Of a stretch of DNA of 64,000 bases, positions 17,374 to 26,188 are shown piece after piece. The notes under the pieces were generated by a model, which saw only the letters and a list, made by a program, of their open reading frames with translations, searched no databases and was not told the DNA's origin. Made by a program: the position numbers and the translations under genes. Where the stretch lies: NCBI RefSeq assembly GCF_036231965.1, contig NZ_CP109499.1, positions 3,596,001 to 3,660,000 on the forward strand. The letters are read 5' to 3'. How positions within the stretch are numbered: position 1 is the first letter of the stretch; each line of letters starts with the position of its first letter. This DNA is from Streptomyces sp. NBC_01428 (GTDB lineage Bacteria; Actinomycetota; Actinomycetes; Streptomycetales; Streptomycetaceae).

Positions 17374-19751
17374 GTGACCGCCCGTCCCCCGCCGCCCCCA
17401 CCGGGGCGGCCCGCACCGCCCCGAGGCTTCCGCAGTGGTCCCGCGACCTCGGGATGGGCGCCAGGTTCGCGATGACCGGCGGCCGTGAGGCCTGGGTGCG
17501 TGTGCTGCTCACCGCCGTCGGGGTCGGCCTCGGGGTGGCGCTGCTGCTGCTCACCACGTCGATCCCGAGCGCGCTGTCCTCCCGGCACGACCGGGAACGC
17601 GACCGCAACGACATGACCTTCCGTTCGACGGTCATGAAGAAGTCGGACCGCACGCTCCTCGTCGGCAGCACCGACACCACCTACCGCTCCGCCGACGTAC
17701 GCGGCCGGCTGCTCCGGCCCGAGGGGGACCGTGCCCCGCTGCCGCCGGGCCTGCGGACCTTCCCCCACCCCGGCGAGATGGTCGTCTCCCCCGCCCTCGA
17801 CCGGCTGCTGAAGTCCGCCGACGGAGCGCTGCTGCGCGACCGCCTGCCCTATCGCGTCACCGGGACGATCGCGGACTCCGGGCTGATCGGACCGCACGAA
17901 CTCGCCTACTACGCGGGCAGCGACAGCCTGTCCGTGGCGGGCAAGCTGACCGGGCGGATCGAGCGCATCGACGCCTTCGGCTCGAAAAGCCGTTCCGAGT
18001 CGTTGGACCCGGTCCTCCTGCTGCTCATCCTGATCGTCTTCGTCGTGCTGCTCATGCCGGTGGGCGTCTTCATCGCCGCGGCTGTGCGGTTCGGCGGCGA
18101 ACGGCGGGACCGCCGGCTCGCCGCGCTGCGGCTGGTCGGCGCGGACGGACGGATGACGCGGCGGGTCGCGGCCGGCGAGGCCATGGCCGGAGCCCTGCTC
18201 GGACTGGTCCTCGGCGCCGGGTTCTTCCTGCTCGGCCGCCAACTCGCCGGACTGATCGACCTGTTCGAGATCAGCGTCTTCCCGGGCGACCTCAGCCCCG
18301 CGCCCGCGCTGGTCGCCCTGGTCGCGGTCTCGGTCCCGGCGGCGGCCGTCGGCGTGACCCTCTTCGCGCTGCGCGGGGTCGTCATCGAGCCGCTGGGCGT
18401 GGTGCGCACCGCGCGGCCCCCGAAGCGCCGCCTGTGGTGGCGGCTGCTGCTGCCGCTCGGCGGACTGGCCCTGCTCTACCCGATGGTCGGGCAGGGGCGG
18501 GACAACGGGAACTTCAACGAGTCCATGGTGATCGGCGGTGTCATCCTGCTGCTGGTCGGCGTGACGGCCCTGCTGCCCTGGGTCGTCGAGGCGGTCGTCT
18601 CCCGGCTGAACTCGGGCGGGGTCGCCTGGCAACTGGCGATCCGCCGGCTCCAGTTGAGCAGCGGGACCGCGGCCCGCATGGTCAACGGCATCGCCGTGGC
18701 GGTGGCCGGCGCGATCGCGCTGCAGATGCTGTTCGCCGGTGTGGAGGGCGACTACACGAAGCCCTCGGCGAAGGACCTGTCGCGCGCCCAGATGTCGGTC
18801 ACCGTTCCGGCCGCCGTGGCGCTCGACGAGGCCGCGGGGAAGCTCGCCCGCACCGAGGGAGTCCGCACGGTCATCGCACTGTCGACCGCCTACGCGGGAG
18901 AGCGCCGCAAGGAGGCCGAACTGTCGGCGGCCGTGACGGTCGGCGACTGCACCGCCCTGCGCGAGGTCGCCGAGCTGCCCTCCTGCAAGGACGGTGACGT
19001 CTTCGCGGTCCAGCACGCGCAGTACGACAACGACACCCCGAAGCTGGCCCGGCCGGGCCGGACGATCTACATCGACCCGAGCTACAACGGCGGTGCGGCG
19101 TCCCAGGCGCCCTTCACCCTGCCGCACGCCATCCGCAAGGTGGAGGGACGCGAGGACCCGACCGGTTACGACCGCGGGGGCATCCTCGTCACCCGGGGCG
19201 CGCTGCCGCGCGGCGCGGCGGGCGCGCTCCAGGGTCAGGTCTACGTCAGGCTGGACCGCTCGGTGCCGGACGTGAACGAGCGGGTGCGGAACACCGCCGC
19301 GTCGATCGGTCCGTTCGCGGAGGCGATGACCTGGACGGCCAGTGAGCAGTCCCGGCGCTTCACCTCGATCCGCACCGGCCTGTTCGTCGGCGCCACCTGC
19401 GTGCTCTTCCTGATCGGCGCGAGCCTTCTGGTGTCGCAGCTGGAGCAGTTGCGGGAGCGCAGGAAGCTGCTGTCGGCGCTGGTCGCCTTCGGCACCCGGC
19501 GCCGCACGCTGAGCATGTCGGTGCTGTGGCAGACCGCGATCCCGATCGCTCTCGGGCTCGCCCTCGCCTCGGTGGTGGGACTCACCCTCGGCACGGTGCT
19601 GCTGAAGATGACGAACACCCCGGTGCGGGTCGACTGGCCGAGCATGCTGTCGATGACGGGCATCGGCGCGGGGGTCGTCCTGCTCGTGACCCTGCTCAGC
19701 CTGCCGCCGCTGATCCGGCTGATGCGGCCGGACGGGCTGCGCACGGAGTAG
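17370..19751 (+). CDS. FtsX/MacB-family ABC transporter permease
   Basis: A 793-residue membrane protein with two FtsX-like modules. The first transmembrane helix lies at about residues 45-66, then comes an external region; a cluster of helices at about 215-330 carries the FtsX motif RRDRRLAALRLVGADG, and further helices at about 365-415. A second extracytoplasmic region (about 450-650) precedes the last three helices (about 670-790) with LRERRKLLSALVAFGTRRRTLSMS. This topology is that of actinobacterial drug- or lipid-related MacB-like exporters. It pairs with the ATPase immediately upstream. Confidence 0.92.
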   Translation: MSDRPSPAAPTGAARTAPRLPQWSRDLGMGARFAMTGGREAWVRVLLTAVGVGLGVALLLLTTSIPSALSSRHDRERDRNDMTFRSTVMKKSDRTLLVGSTDTTYRSADVRGRLLRPEGDRAPLPPGLRTFPHPGEMVVSPALDRLLKSADGALLRDRLPYRVTGTIADSGLIGPHELAYYAGSDSLSVAGKLTGRIERIDAFGSKSRSESLDPVLLLLILIVFVVLLMPVGVFIAAAVRFGGERRDRRLAALRLVGADGRMTRRVAAGEAMAGALLGLVLGAGFFLLGRQLAGLIDLFEISVFPGDLSPAPALVALVAVSVPAAAVGVTLFALRGVVIEPLGVVRTARPPKRRLWWRLLLPLGGLALLYPMVGQGRDNGNFNESMVIGGVILLLVGVTALLPWVVEAVVSRLNSGGVAWQLAIRRLQLSSGTAARMVNGIAVAVAGAIALQMLFAGVEGDYTKPSAKDLSRAQMSVTVPAAVALDEAAGKLARTEGVRTVIALSTAYAGERRKEAELSAAVTVGDCTALREVAELPSCKDGDVFAVQHAQYDNDTPKLARPGRTIYIDPSYNGGAASQAPFTLPHAIRKVEGREDPTGYDRGGILVTRGALPRGAAGALQGQVYVRLDRSVPDVNERVRNTAASIGPFAEAMTWTASEQSRRFTSIRTGLFVGATCVLFLIGASLLVSQLEQLRERRKLLSALVAFGTRRRTLSMSVLWQTAIPIALGLALASVVGLTLGTVLLKMTNTPVRVDWPSMLSMTGIGAGVVLLVTLLSLPPLIRLMRPDGLRTE

Positions 19752-19774
19752 ACCGCGCCCGCGTCACGCGCCGC

Positions 19775-19810
19775 CGCAGGTGGCCCTCCCCCTCGGGAGG
19801 GCCACCTGCG
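19775..19810. terminator. Bidirectional terminator
   Basis: A perfect 16-bp stem (19775-19790 with 19795-19810) with a 4-base loop between the convergent permease and roadblock-like genes. Confidence 0.88.
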
Positions 19811-19816
19811 CGCGTC

Positions 19817-20245
19817 TCAGATGCTGTACTCGCGCACCACGCGGCGGACCTGGGCGAAGAGCATGCCCACGTTCACCGCCTTGCGGCAGACGACCACGGC
19901 GACCACGTCCTGCTCGTCGTTCATGCGCACGAACAGATGGGTGAGGTTCTCGCTGTTGACGAGGATCTCCTGGAAGAAGTGCTGGTCGGTCTCGACGCCG
20001 CGGCGTTCCTTGAAGACGTCCTCGATCATCTGGACGGTACGCCCCTGGAACAGGTCGAGCGTCGCGCCCGCGAGCAGGTCCAGCACCTCCGGCGGGTGGT
20101 TGTCGACGGTCTCGTAGGAGAGCAGCATGCCCGTCGACATGTCGACGGCGCCGGAGGCGACGCAGTCCGGGGCGTCGGTGCGCAGTGATTTCACCAGGCC
20201 CATGATCTGGTCGGAGAAACCCGGTCGCATTTGCTTGGTGGCCAT
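19817..20245 (-). CDS. Roadblock/LC7-like small protein
   Basis: A 142-residue cytosolic protein with a beta-alpha pattern like roadblock/MglB domains: CVASGAVDMSTGMLLSYE as the first strands, a helix (PPEVLDLLAGATLDLF), LTHLFVRMNDEQDVVAVVVC as the central strands and VNVGMLFAQVRRVVRE as the last helix. Roadblock proteins serve as scaffolds or GTPase-activating partners for small Ras-like GTPases, but no GTPase gene is present here. The gene starts four bases after the stop of a second roadblock protein and belongs to a three-gene minus-strand operon. The assignment is by pattern and is less certain than for the neighbour. Confidence 0.6.
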   Translation of the reverse strand: MATKQMRPGFSDQIMGLVKSLRTDAPDCVASGAVDMSTGMLLSYETVDNHPPEVLDLLAGATLDLFQGRTVQMIEDVFKERRGVETDQHFFQEILVNSENLTHLFVRMNDEQDVVAVVVCRKAVNVGMLFAQVRRVVREYSI

Positions 20246-20249
20246 GTCG

Positions 20250-20708
20250 TCATACCCCTTCGTTCGCGTTCGCTGTCTCGGTCACGGCTCCGGCGAACGC
20301 GCCGGAGGTGTACGGGGTCCCGGCGGCCGGCTCGGGATCGTCGCCCGCGAGGATCGAACCGATGCGTCCGAGGACCGGGCGGGTCTGCTCGTGGAGCCGT
20401 TCGAGGTCGATGCCCTCGTCGCCGAGGACGATCATCAGCGCGGTGTCGCCGACCGCGTAGAAGGCGGCGCATCCCTGGCTGCCGTGGGTCACGGTCTGCC
20501 GGAAGACGCCCCGGCCGGTCGCGGCGGTCGCGCGGCGGGCGATGCCGAGTCCGGCGGCGGCGATCGCGGCGAGGCTCTCCGCCTCGATGGTGTCGGCGGT
20601 GTCGGCCGCGATGAGCATGCCGTCGGCGGCGGCCACCGCCGTGTCGGTGATGCCGGTCACCCGTTCCCGGAGGCCTCTCATCTCGTTGGCCAGTGCCTCG
20701 TGATTCAT
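20250..20708 (-). CDS. Roadblock/LC7 domain protein
   Basis: A 152-residue protein matching the roadblock/LC7 (MglB/CvnB-like) family: RVTGITDTAVAAADGMLIAADTADTIEAESLAAIAAAGLGIARRA gives the first strand-loop-helix unit, then GSQGCAAFYAVGDTALMIVLGDEGIDLERLHEQTRPVLGRIGSIL. The last 25 residues are Ala/Gly/Thr-rich. Streptomyces conservons pair such a protein with a histidine-kinase-like protein, a DUF742 protein and a GTPase; those partners are absent here, where it sits between a DUF4388-like protein and another roadblock-like protein. Confidence 0.8.
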   Translation of the reverse strand: MNHEALANEMRGLRERVTGITDTAVAAADGMLIAADTADTIEAESLAAIAAAGLGIARRATAATGRGVFRQTVTHGSQGCAAFYAVGDTALMIVLGDEGIDLERLHEQTRPVLGRIGSILAGDDPEPAAGTPYTSGAFAGAVTETANANEGV

Positions 20709-20764
20709 GAGCTGAACTCCCTGGTCATGGGGTGCGTTTGGTCGAGAAGAAGGGCGGTGCGGGG

Positions 20765-21991
20765 TCAGGTGCCGGAATCCGGCGTCCAGATGCGGTGCCG
20801 CAGGCGGAAGAACCCTTTCCAGCTCGTCACCGCCCTTTCCGGGGCGAGCGTCTCGGTGATTCCGCTCGCTCCGGGTTCACGGCGGGGCAGGGACGGGGCG
20901 TCCGGACCGGGGAGCACGAGAGAGGCCGACCGGGGCGCGGTGGCCGGCCCCGCGGCCTCCCGGTGGCCGGGGATCTCGTCGTCGCGCACGCCCCCGGGAT
21001 CACCGTCGACCGCTTCGGGGGTGTCCGTACGGGGCGTTCGGTCGCCCTCGTCGGCCGCGGGTGGGTCGGCGGTGCCGGCGGTCTCCGCGTCCGGATCGGG
21101 AGCGGGATCGGGGTCGGGGGCGGGGTCGTCCGTTCCGGCGGTCAGGGCCGCGGCCAGTGCGGAGAGCAGTTCCGGATCGGGGCCCGGCACGGTGGACGGC
21201 GACCGCTTCCTGAGGGACTCGGTGGGCGGGATGCGTACGGTGACCGGGGAGGCGGACGCGGGCGCCTCGGGCAGTTCGAGGAGTCCGTCGCCGAGCAGGC
21301 GGGCCATCCCGACGGTGGCGGTGTAGACGCCGAGGCCGGTCACGAAGGCGATGTCGCGAGCGGTCCGCCGGCCGTCGGCATGGGCGAACACCTCCCTCTG
21401 CCGAGGGGGCAGTCGGTCCCGTAACTCGTCCGGCACCGCGGCCTGCACGGGGCGTTCGCGGTCCGGTCGTACGGGACGGGGCAGCGCGGCGACGGCCGCG
21501 AGTTTGCGCGCCGCGTCCTGCAACAGGCGTCCCGGCGTCTCCCCCTGGTCGACGGGCGCGTACGGCTCGAAGACGGCGTCCAGCGGATCGCAGGCCTCGA
21601 CCTCCCCCGCGACGACGGCGAAGGCCGCGTCCTGCATCGCCATCATGCAGACCACCCGGAGCTGTGCGGCGCCCGCGTAACCGTGCGCGATCAGCCCGGC
21701 CTGCGGCCACCGGGTGCCGCCCGCCTCCCGGAGCAGGTCGGCCCACTGCTCGCCGCCGACCCGGCCGGAGCGCAGCAGACGCGCCTCCGGTCCCGGAGCG
21801 CCGGGGCTCTCGACGGCGACGACACAGCCGTCACGCAGGTGGAAGACGCCCCCCGGCCTTCCGGACACCCGCAGTCTTCCCGTCGCCCGGGCCTGTCGGC
21901 ATGCGCTCAGCGCGATCGTCAGCAGGTCGAATCCGACCCGGCCGAGGGAATCCCGATCGCCCGACATCGCTCCCCTTGGACCTTCCGGCAT
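20765..21991 (-). CDS. DUF4388-like regulatory protein with disordered C-terminus
   Basis: A 408-residue cytosolic protein. Residues about 15-120 resemble the DUF4388/PATAN domain (LTIALSACRQARATGRLRVSG, GVFHLRDGCVVAVESPG), found in bacterial signalling proteins. A helical middle part includes LPPRQREVFAHADGRRTARDIAFVTGLGVYTATVGMARLLGDGLLEL, which looks like a winged-helix unit also seen in DUF4388 proteins. The last ~150 residues are Pro/Asp/Ala-rich and probably disordered. It is the first gene of the operon with the two roadblock-like proteins and presumably works with them. The true start may be ATG 21967 (MSGDRDS). Confidence 0.65.
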   Translation of the reverse strand: MPEGPRGAMSGDRDSLGRVGFDLLTIALSACRQARATGRLRVSGRPGGVFHLRDGCVVAVESPGAPGPEARLLRSGRVGGEQWADLLREAGGTRWPQAGLIAHGYAGAAQLRVVCMMAMQDAAFAVVAGEVEACDPLDAVFEPYAPVDQGETPGRLLQDAARKLAAVAALPRPVRPDRERPVQAAVPDELRDRLPPRQREVFAHADGRRTARDIAFVTGLGVYTATVGMARLLGDGLLELPEAPASASPVTVRIPPTESLRKRSPSTVPGPDPELLSALAAALTAGTDDPAPDPDPAPDPDAETAGTADPPAADEGDRTPRTDTPEAVDGDPGGVRDDEIPGHREAAGPATAPRSASLVLPGPDAPSLPRREPGASGITETLAPERAVTSWKGFFRLRHRIWTPDSGT

Positions 21992-22145
21992 ATCGCACAG
22001 ACGCCTGACGCGTCACACTGAGGGGGTATGTGTATCAGCCGGGAAACAAGGATTCGCCGGAGTCGCGCTACCTGACGGAAGTTGAGAATTCCCGCCTTTC
22101 GAACGCCTTCATCGGTCGCTCAAATGACCGCCTGTGTGCGGCAGT

Positions 22146-23210
22146 TCAGTCCCGGGGGCCCACCATCCGGACGGGCAGGGGGCGGAGCGCGTCGCGCAGG
22201 GCCGCCGCCAGTTCCTCGTACTCGGTGCCACGGGCGGCGCCCGCGCGCATGGCGAGCGCGATGCGCCGCGTGGGTGCCGGGTCCGCGAAGTATCCGGTCA
22301 GCAGCTGGTTGCTGCGGGTCGTCTCCACCTTGACGGCCGTGCGCGGCAGAAGGGTCACGCCGAGTCCGCCGGCGACCAGTTGGACGAGGGTGGAGAGTCC
22401 CGCGGCGGTGGTGGTGACAGGGGCGTCGGCGCGTCCGGCCTCGCGGCAGATGTCCAGCGCCTGGTCGCGCAGGCAGTGCCCCTCGTCGAGCAGCAGGAGA
22501 CGCAGGTCGCGCAGCGCCTCGCGCGGGATGCCCTCCCGGCCGCCCAGCCAGTGGTCGAGCGGGGTCACCAGGACGAAGTCCTCGTCGAACAACGGGAGTT
22601 CGGTGACGCCGGGCACTCCGAGCGGCACGGCGAGGAGCAGCAGGTCGAGCCGTCCGACCGCGAGCCCCTCCAGCAGGCTCGCCGTCTGCTCCTCGTGCAC
22701 CTGGAGGTCGAGGTCGGGGTAGCGCTCGTGGACGAGCCGCAGGACGGTGGGCAGGAGGTAGGGGGCGACGGTGGGGATGACACCGAGGCGCAGGGCTCCG
22801 GTGAACGGCGCGCGGACGGCCTCCGCCTCCTCCATCAGCGCGCCGACCTCCTCCAGCACCGCCTTGGCGCGTACGGCGAGACGCTCGCCGGCGGGCGACA
22901 GGAGCACCTTGCGGGTCGTACGCTCCAGCAGGGTCACGCCGAGGGTGTCCTCCAGGGCGGAGACGGCTCCGGACAACGCGGGCTGGCTCATGCCGATCGC
23001 GGCGGCCGCGTCGCGGAAGTGCAGATGCTCGGCGACGGCGGCGAAGGCGCGGAGCTGGGCGAGACTGGGCTGCCGGCGCCCGTTGCCCTTGGCGCCCGTA
23101 CGGCCGATGGTGGGGCCCCGGCCGAGGGGGACCGCCCGCGCGCCGGGGACGCTTCCACCCACCGTCGGCGTGCCGCCCACCGGGCCGGCCTCGCGGCTGG
23201 AGCTCGCCAC
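22146..23210 (-). CDS. oxyR: Hydrogen-peroxide-sensing LysR-family regulator OxyR
   Basis: LysR-type activator that senses H2O2 through a reversible disulphide and induces ahpCD. The DNA-binding helix-turn-helix is LHFRDAAAAIGMSQPALSGAVSALEDTLG; the regulatory domain has LLLDEGHCLRDQALDIC, containing the two redox cysteines at the family's spacing (C-x8-C) as in E. coli OxyR, and the C-terminal GVTLLPRTAVKVE. The gene is divergent from ahpC. I choose GTG 23210 because GAGAGG lies seven bases upstream; this gives an N-terminal extension of about 45 residues before the usual LysR start, and starts at 23240 or further inside are possible. Confidence 0.92.
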   Translation of the reverse strand: MASSSREAGPVGGTPTVGGSVPGARAVPLGRGPTIGRTGAKGNGRRQPSLAQLRAFAAVAEHLHFRDAAAAIGMSQPALSGAVSALEDTLGVTLLERTTRKVLLSPAGERLAVRAKAVLEEVGALMEEAEAVRAPFTGALRLGVIPTVAPYLLPTVLRLVHERYPDLDLQVHEEQTASLLEGLAVGRLDLLLLAVPLGVPGVTELPLFDEDFVLVTPLDHWLGGREGIPREALRDLRLLLLDEGHCLRDQALDICREAGRADAPVTTTAAGLSTLVQLVAGGLGVTLLPRTAVKVETTRSNQLLTGYFADPAPTRRIALAMRAGAARGTEYEELAAALRDALRPLPVRMVGPRD

Positions 23211-23250
23211 CGCCGCACCTCTCTCTCCGCATCGCTTCACCGACGGTTAC

Positions 23251-23310
23251 TGATAGACGCAACCGATCAACCCGACCGAGTGTAGCTATTTCCCGAATCA
23301 ATGCAGCCTG
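23251..23310. promoter_or_regulatory. oxyR-ahpC intergenic control region with LysR-type site
   Basis: TGAT-N11-ATCA (23251-23269) has the T-N11-A dyad of LysR regulators, and a second, weaker half (CTATTTCCCGAATCAATG, 23286-23303) lies one and a half helical turns further towards ahpC, as expected for an OxyR tetramer. Binding here would serve both divergent genes. Confidence 0.55.
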
Positions 23311-23383
23311 TGCCACGATCGCGTTCGTCCAACCCAAGGGAAACGCCCTCAAAAGGGGCGGCTCCCCGTTGCAAGGAGAATGC

Positions 23384-23938
23384 GTGCTCACTGTTGGTGA
23401 CAAGTTCCCCGAGTTCGACCTGACCGCCTGCGTCTCGCTGGAGAAGGGCCAGGAGTTCGAGGAGATCAACCACAAGACCTACGAAGGCAAGTGGAAGATC
23501 GTCTTCGCGTGGCCCAAGGACTTCACCTTCGTGTGCCCCACCGAGATCGCCGCCTTTGGCAAGCTGAACGACGAGTTCGCCGACCGCGACGCCCAGGTCC
23601 TCGGCTTCTCCGGTGACTCCGAGTTCGTGCACCACGCCTGGCGCAAGGACCACGCCGACCTGCGTGACCTGCCCTTCCCGATGATGGCCGACTCGAAGCA
23701 CGAGCTCATGCGTGACCTCGGCATCGAGGGCGAGGACGGCTTCGCCAAGCGTGCCGTCTTCATCGTCGACCAGAACAACGAGATCCAGTTCTCCATGGTG
23801 ACCGCCGGCTCCGTCGGCCGTAACCCCAAGGAGGTCCTGCGGGTCCTGGACGCTCTCCAGACGGACGAGCTCTGCCCGTGCAACTGGACCAAGGGCGAGA
23901 CGACTCTCGACCCGGTCGCCCTGCTGGCCGGTGAGTGA
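23384..23938 (+). CDS. ahpC: Alkyl hydroperoxide reductase C (peroxiredoxin)
   Basis: A 184-residue 2-Cys peroxiredoxin that reduces hydrogen peroxide, organic peroxides and peroxynitrite. The peroxidatic cysteine is Cys51 in FTFVCPTE; the resolving site is LCPCNW with Cys164/Cys166. In actinobacteria AhpC is recycled by AhpD, whose gene follows six bases downstream. GTG 23384 is used because AAGGAG is five bases upstream; a TTG at 23369 would overlap that ribosome site. Induction by OxyR is expected from the divergent oxyR gene. Confidence 0.96.
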   Translation: MLTVGDKFPEFDLTACVSLEKGQEFEEINHKTYEGKWKIVFAWPKDFTFVCPTEIAAFGKLNDEFADRDAQVLGFSGDSEFVHHAWRKDHADLRDLPFPMMADSKHELMRDLGIEGEDGFAKRAVFIVDQNNEIQFSMVTAGSVGRNPKEVLRVLDALQTDELCPCNWTKGETTLDPVALLAGE

Positions 23939-23944
23939 TCTTCC

Positions 23945-24478
23945 ATGGCTCTCGATGAACTGAAGTCCGCCATACCGGACTACGCCAAGGACCTCCGCCT
24001 GAACCTCGGTTCGGTGATCGGCAACAGCGACCTCCCGCAGCAGCAGCTGTGGGGCACGGTGCTGGCCTGCGCGATCGCGTCGCGTTCGCCGCGCGTGCTG
24101 CGTGAGCTGGAGCCCGAGGCGAAGGACCGGCTGTCGCCCGAGGCGTACACGGCCGCCAAGTCGGCCGCCGCGATCATGGCGATGAACAACGTCTTCTACC
24201 GCACGCGGCACCTGCTCTCCGACCCGGAGTACGGGACGCTGCGCGCCGGTCTGCGGATGAACGTCATCGGCAACCCGGGCGTGGACAAGGTCGACTTCGA
24301 GCTGTGGTCGCTCGCCGTCTCCGCCGTCAACGGCTGCGGGCAGTGCCTCGACTCGCACGAGCAGGTGCTCCGCAAGGCGGGCGTCGACCGGGAGACCATC
24401 CAGGAGGCGTTCAAGATCGCGGCCGTCCTCCAGGCCGTCGGCGCCACGCTGGACGCCGAGGCCGTGCTCGCCGGGTAG
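23945..24478 (+). CDS. ahpD: Alkyl hydroperoxide reductase D (alkylhydroperoxidase)
   Basis: A 177-residue helical protein with thiol peroxidase activity that passes electrons from dihydrolipoamide systems to AhpC. The catalytic motif is [10 protein letters not shown] with Cys131, Cys134 and His138, preceded by the conserved [10 protein letters not shown]. Length and the N-terminal [19 protein letters not shown] are typical. It is co-transcribed with ahpC and followed by a strong terminator. Confidence 0.96.
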   Translation: MALDELKSAIPDYAKDLRLNLGSVIGNSDLPQQQLWGTVLACAIASRSPRVLRELEPEAKDRLSPEAYTAAKSAAAIMAMNNVFYRTRHLLSDPEYGTLRAGLRMNVIGNPGVDKVDFELWSLAVSAVNGCGQCLDSHEQVLRKAGVDRETIQEAFKIAAVLQAVGATLDAEAVLAG

Positions 24479-24493
24479 TCCTCGCTCCGCACC

Positions 24494-24540
24494 ACGCCCA
24501 GGGCCCCGCTCACCTCGACGGTGAGCGGGGCCCTGGGCGT
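24494..24540. terminator. Terminator after ahpCD
   Basis: A perfect 21-bp stem (24494-24514 with 24520-24540) and 5-base loop; it also lies downstream of the convergent AI-2E family gene and may serve both. Confidence 0.9.
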
Positions 24541-24582
24541 TCTCCGTGCCGCATCCGGTCCCCCGGAGCGGCACGGGACCGC

Positions 24583-26052
24583 CTACGGTGTGAGGTGTTT
24601 CGCCGGTGCCGGGTCGAGCGCCGTGGCGCCCCGGGGCTCGGGCGAATGGCGCTGGCCCGCCTCGTGCGCGTACGAACGCAGGTAGGTGACGACGGTGTTG
24701 GTGACCGCGACGAGCGGGACCGCGACGACGGCTCCGCCGATGCCGGCGACCATGCCGCCCGCCGCGACGGACAGCACCACGGCGAGCGGGTGGACGCGCA
24801 CCGCGCGGCCGAGGATGAACGGCTGCAGGACGTGGCCCTCGATCTGCTGGACCGCGAGGACCACGGCGAGCGTCATGAGGGCGGTGAACACGCCCTGGGT
24901 GACGAGGGCGACGACGATCGCGAGGGCTCCGGAGATGACCGCGCCCACGAGCGGGATGAACGCGCCGAGGAAGATGAAGACGGCGAGCGGGACGGCCATG
25001 GGCACGTCGAGGAAGTAGATGCCCAGGCCGATGAAGATGGCGTCGATCATGGCGACTATCACCGTGCCGCGGACGTACGCCGTGAGGGTGCGCCAGGCGC
25101 GGGGACCCGCGCCCGCGACTCCGGGACGGGCGGCGGCCGGGACGAGCTTGAGCGACCACTCCCAGATCCGCTTGCCGTCGTAGAGCAGGAAGAGCGTCGA
25201 GAACATCGTCAGGAGGATGCCGGTGAGGCCCTCGACGATGACCGTCACGCCCTGGAGGCCCGCCGAGGTGATCTGGTCGGTGTTCGCGCCGACCGCCTCG
25301 CGGAGGTTCTTCGCTATTTCGTTGATCTGCTTGTCCGTCACGTGGAACGGACCCTTGAGGAGCCACTTGCGCAGCTCGTCGATACCGTCCTGGATCTGGC
25401 CGGAGAGGTTGTCGATGTTCTCCTGGACCTGCCAGACCACGAACCAGCCGATCAGCCCCATGATGACGAAGCCGAGGATCGCGGTGAGCGCGGTGGCGAC
25501 GCCGCGCGGCACCCGGTGGTGCGTGAGCCGGGCCACCGTCGGCTGGAGCAGCGCGGTGATGAGGAGCGCGGCCACGAAGGCCAGCACCACCAGTTGCACC
25601 GCGCTGATGACGCGCATCAGCACCCAGACCGTGCCCGCGAGGATGAGCAGCCGCCAGCCGGCCTCGGCGGCGACGCGCACGCCCCACGGCACCGCGAGCG
25701 CGGGGTTCGGACGGGGCGTCAGGACGTACGACGTCGGCGAGGACGTCTTCTCGGACGCGGGGCGCCGGGCCGGCAGCACGGCCGGTTCAGGGACCGCCAC
25801 CGGGTGTTCGGGGGAGCCGAGGTCGTCCAAGACGTCCAGGTCGTTCAGGTCGTCCGGGGAACCGGGCGTTTCCGGCGTGTCGGAAACCGGTCCGTCCGAC
25901 TTCTCGACGGAAACACGCACTGCGGACCGGTCCTGAAGGTCGGGGGAGCCCTGTGACTCCTTCTCGACCTCGGCCCGGCGTTCGTCCAACCGCTCGCCCA
26001 GCTCGGTGAGTCCTGCGCCGAGCCTGCCGAGCCACCCTGGTACTCGCGACAT
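24583..26052 (-). CDS. AI-2E family transporter (UPF0118)
   Basis: A 489-residue polytopic membrane protein of the AI-2 exporter superfamily. A ~130-residue acidic N-terminal cytosolic part (Glu/Asp-rich, with VLDDLGSPEHPV) precedes the family core: eight predicted helices including LLILAGTVWVLMRVISAVQLVVLAFVAALLI, a long periplasmic-like helical region (ENIDNLSGQIQDGIDEL), and the C-terminal signature FIPLVGAVISGALAIVVAL, QIEGHVLQPFILGRAVRVHPLAVVLSVAAGG. Substrates in the family range from AI-2 to Na+ and auxin-like compounds; none is indicated here. ATG 26052 is chosen for its AAAGGA ribosome site; the longer frame would overlap the upstream terminator. Confidence 0.88.
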   Translation of the reverse strand: MSRVPGWLGRLGAGLTELGERLDERRAEVEKESQGSPDLQDRSAVRVSVEKSDGPVSDTPETPGSPDDLNDLDVLDDLGSPEHPVAVPEPAVLPARRPASEKTSSPTSYVLTPRPNPALAVPWGVRVAAEAGWRLLILAGTVWVLMRVISAVQLVVLAFVAALLITALLQPTVARLTHHRVPRGVATALTAILGFVIMGLIGWFVVWQVQENIDNLSGQIQDGIDELRKWLLKGPFHVTDKQINEIAKNLREAVGANTDQITSAGLQGVTVIVEGLTGILLTMFSTLFLLYDGKRIWEWSLKLVPAAARPGVAGAGPRAWRTLTAYVRGTVIVAMIDAIFIGLGIYFLDVPMAVPLAVFIFLGAFIPLVGAVISGALAIVVALVTQGVFTALMTLAVVLAVQQIEGHVLQPFILGRAVRVHPLAVVLSVAAGGMVAGIGGAVVAVPLVAVTNTVVTYLRSYAHEAGQRHSPEPRGATALDPAPAKHLTP

Positions 26053-26121
26053 GATGCGTCCTTTTCCCCCGTTGCTCCCCACCACTCCCCCCAGGAGTCG
26101 TCGGATCCGACCGTACATGGC

Positions 26122-26156
26122 CGAAGCCCCTCCCCCTATGACGGGGAGGGGCTTCG
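26122..26156 (-). terminator. Terminator after the transglycosylase-like gene
   Basis: A perfect 14-bp stem (26122-26135 with 26143-26156) with a 7-base loop, 32 bases past the stop of the minus-strand gene at 26189. Confidence 0.85.
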
Positions 26157-26188
26157 AAAGGTTGAGCGCCCGACGTGCTGCGTGCGGC

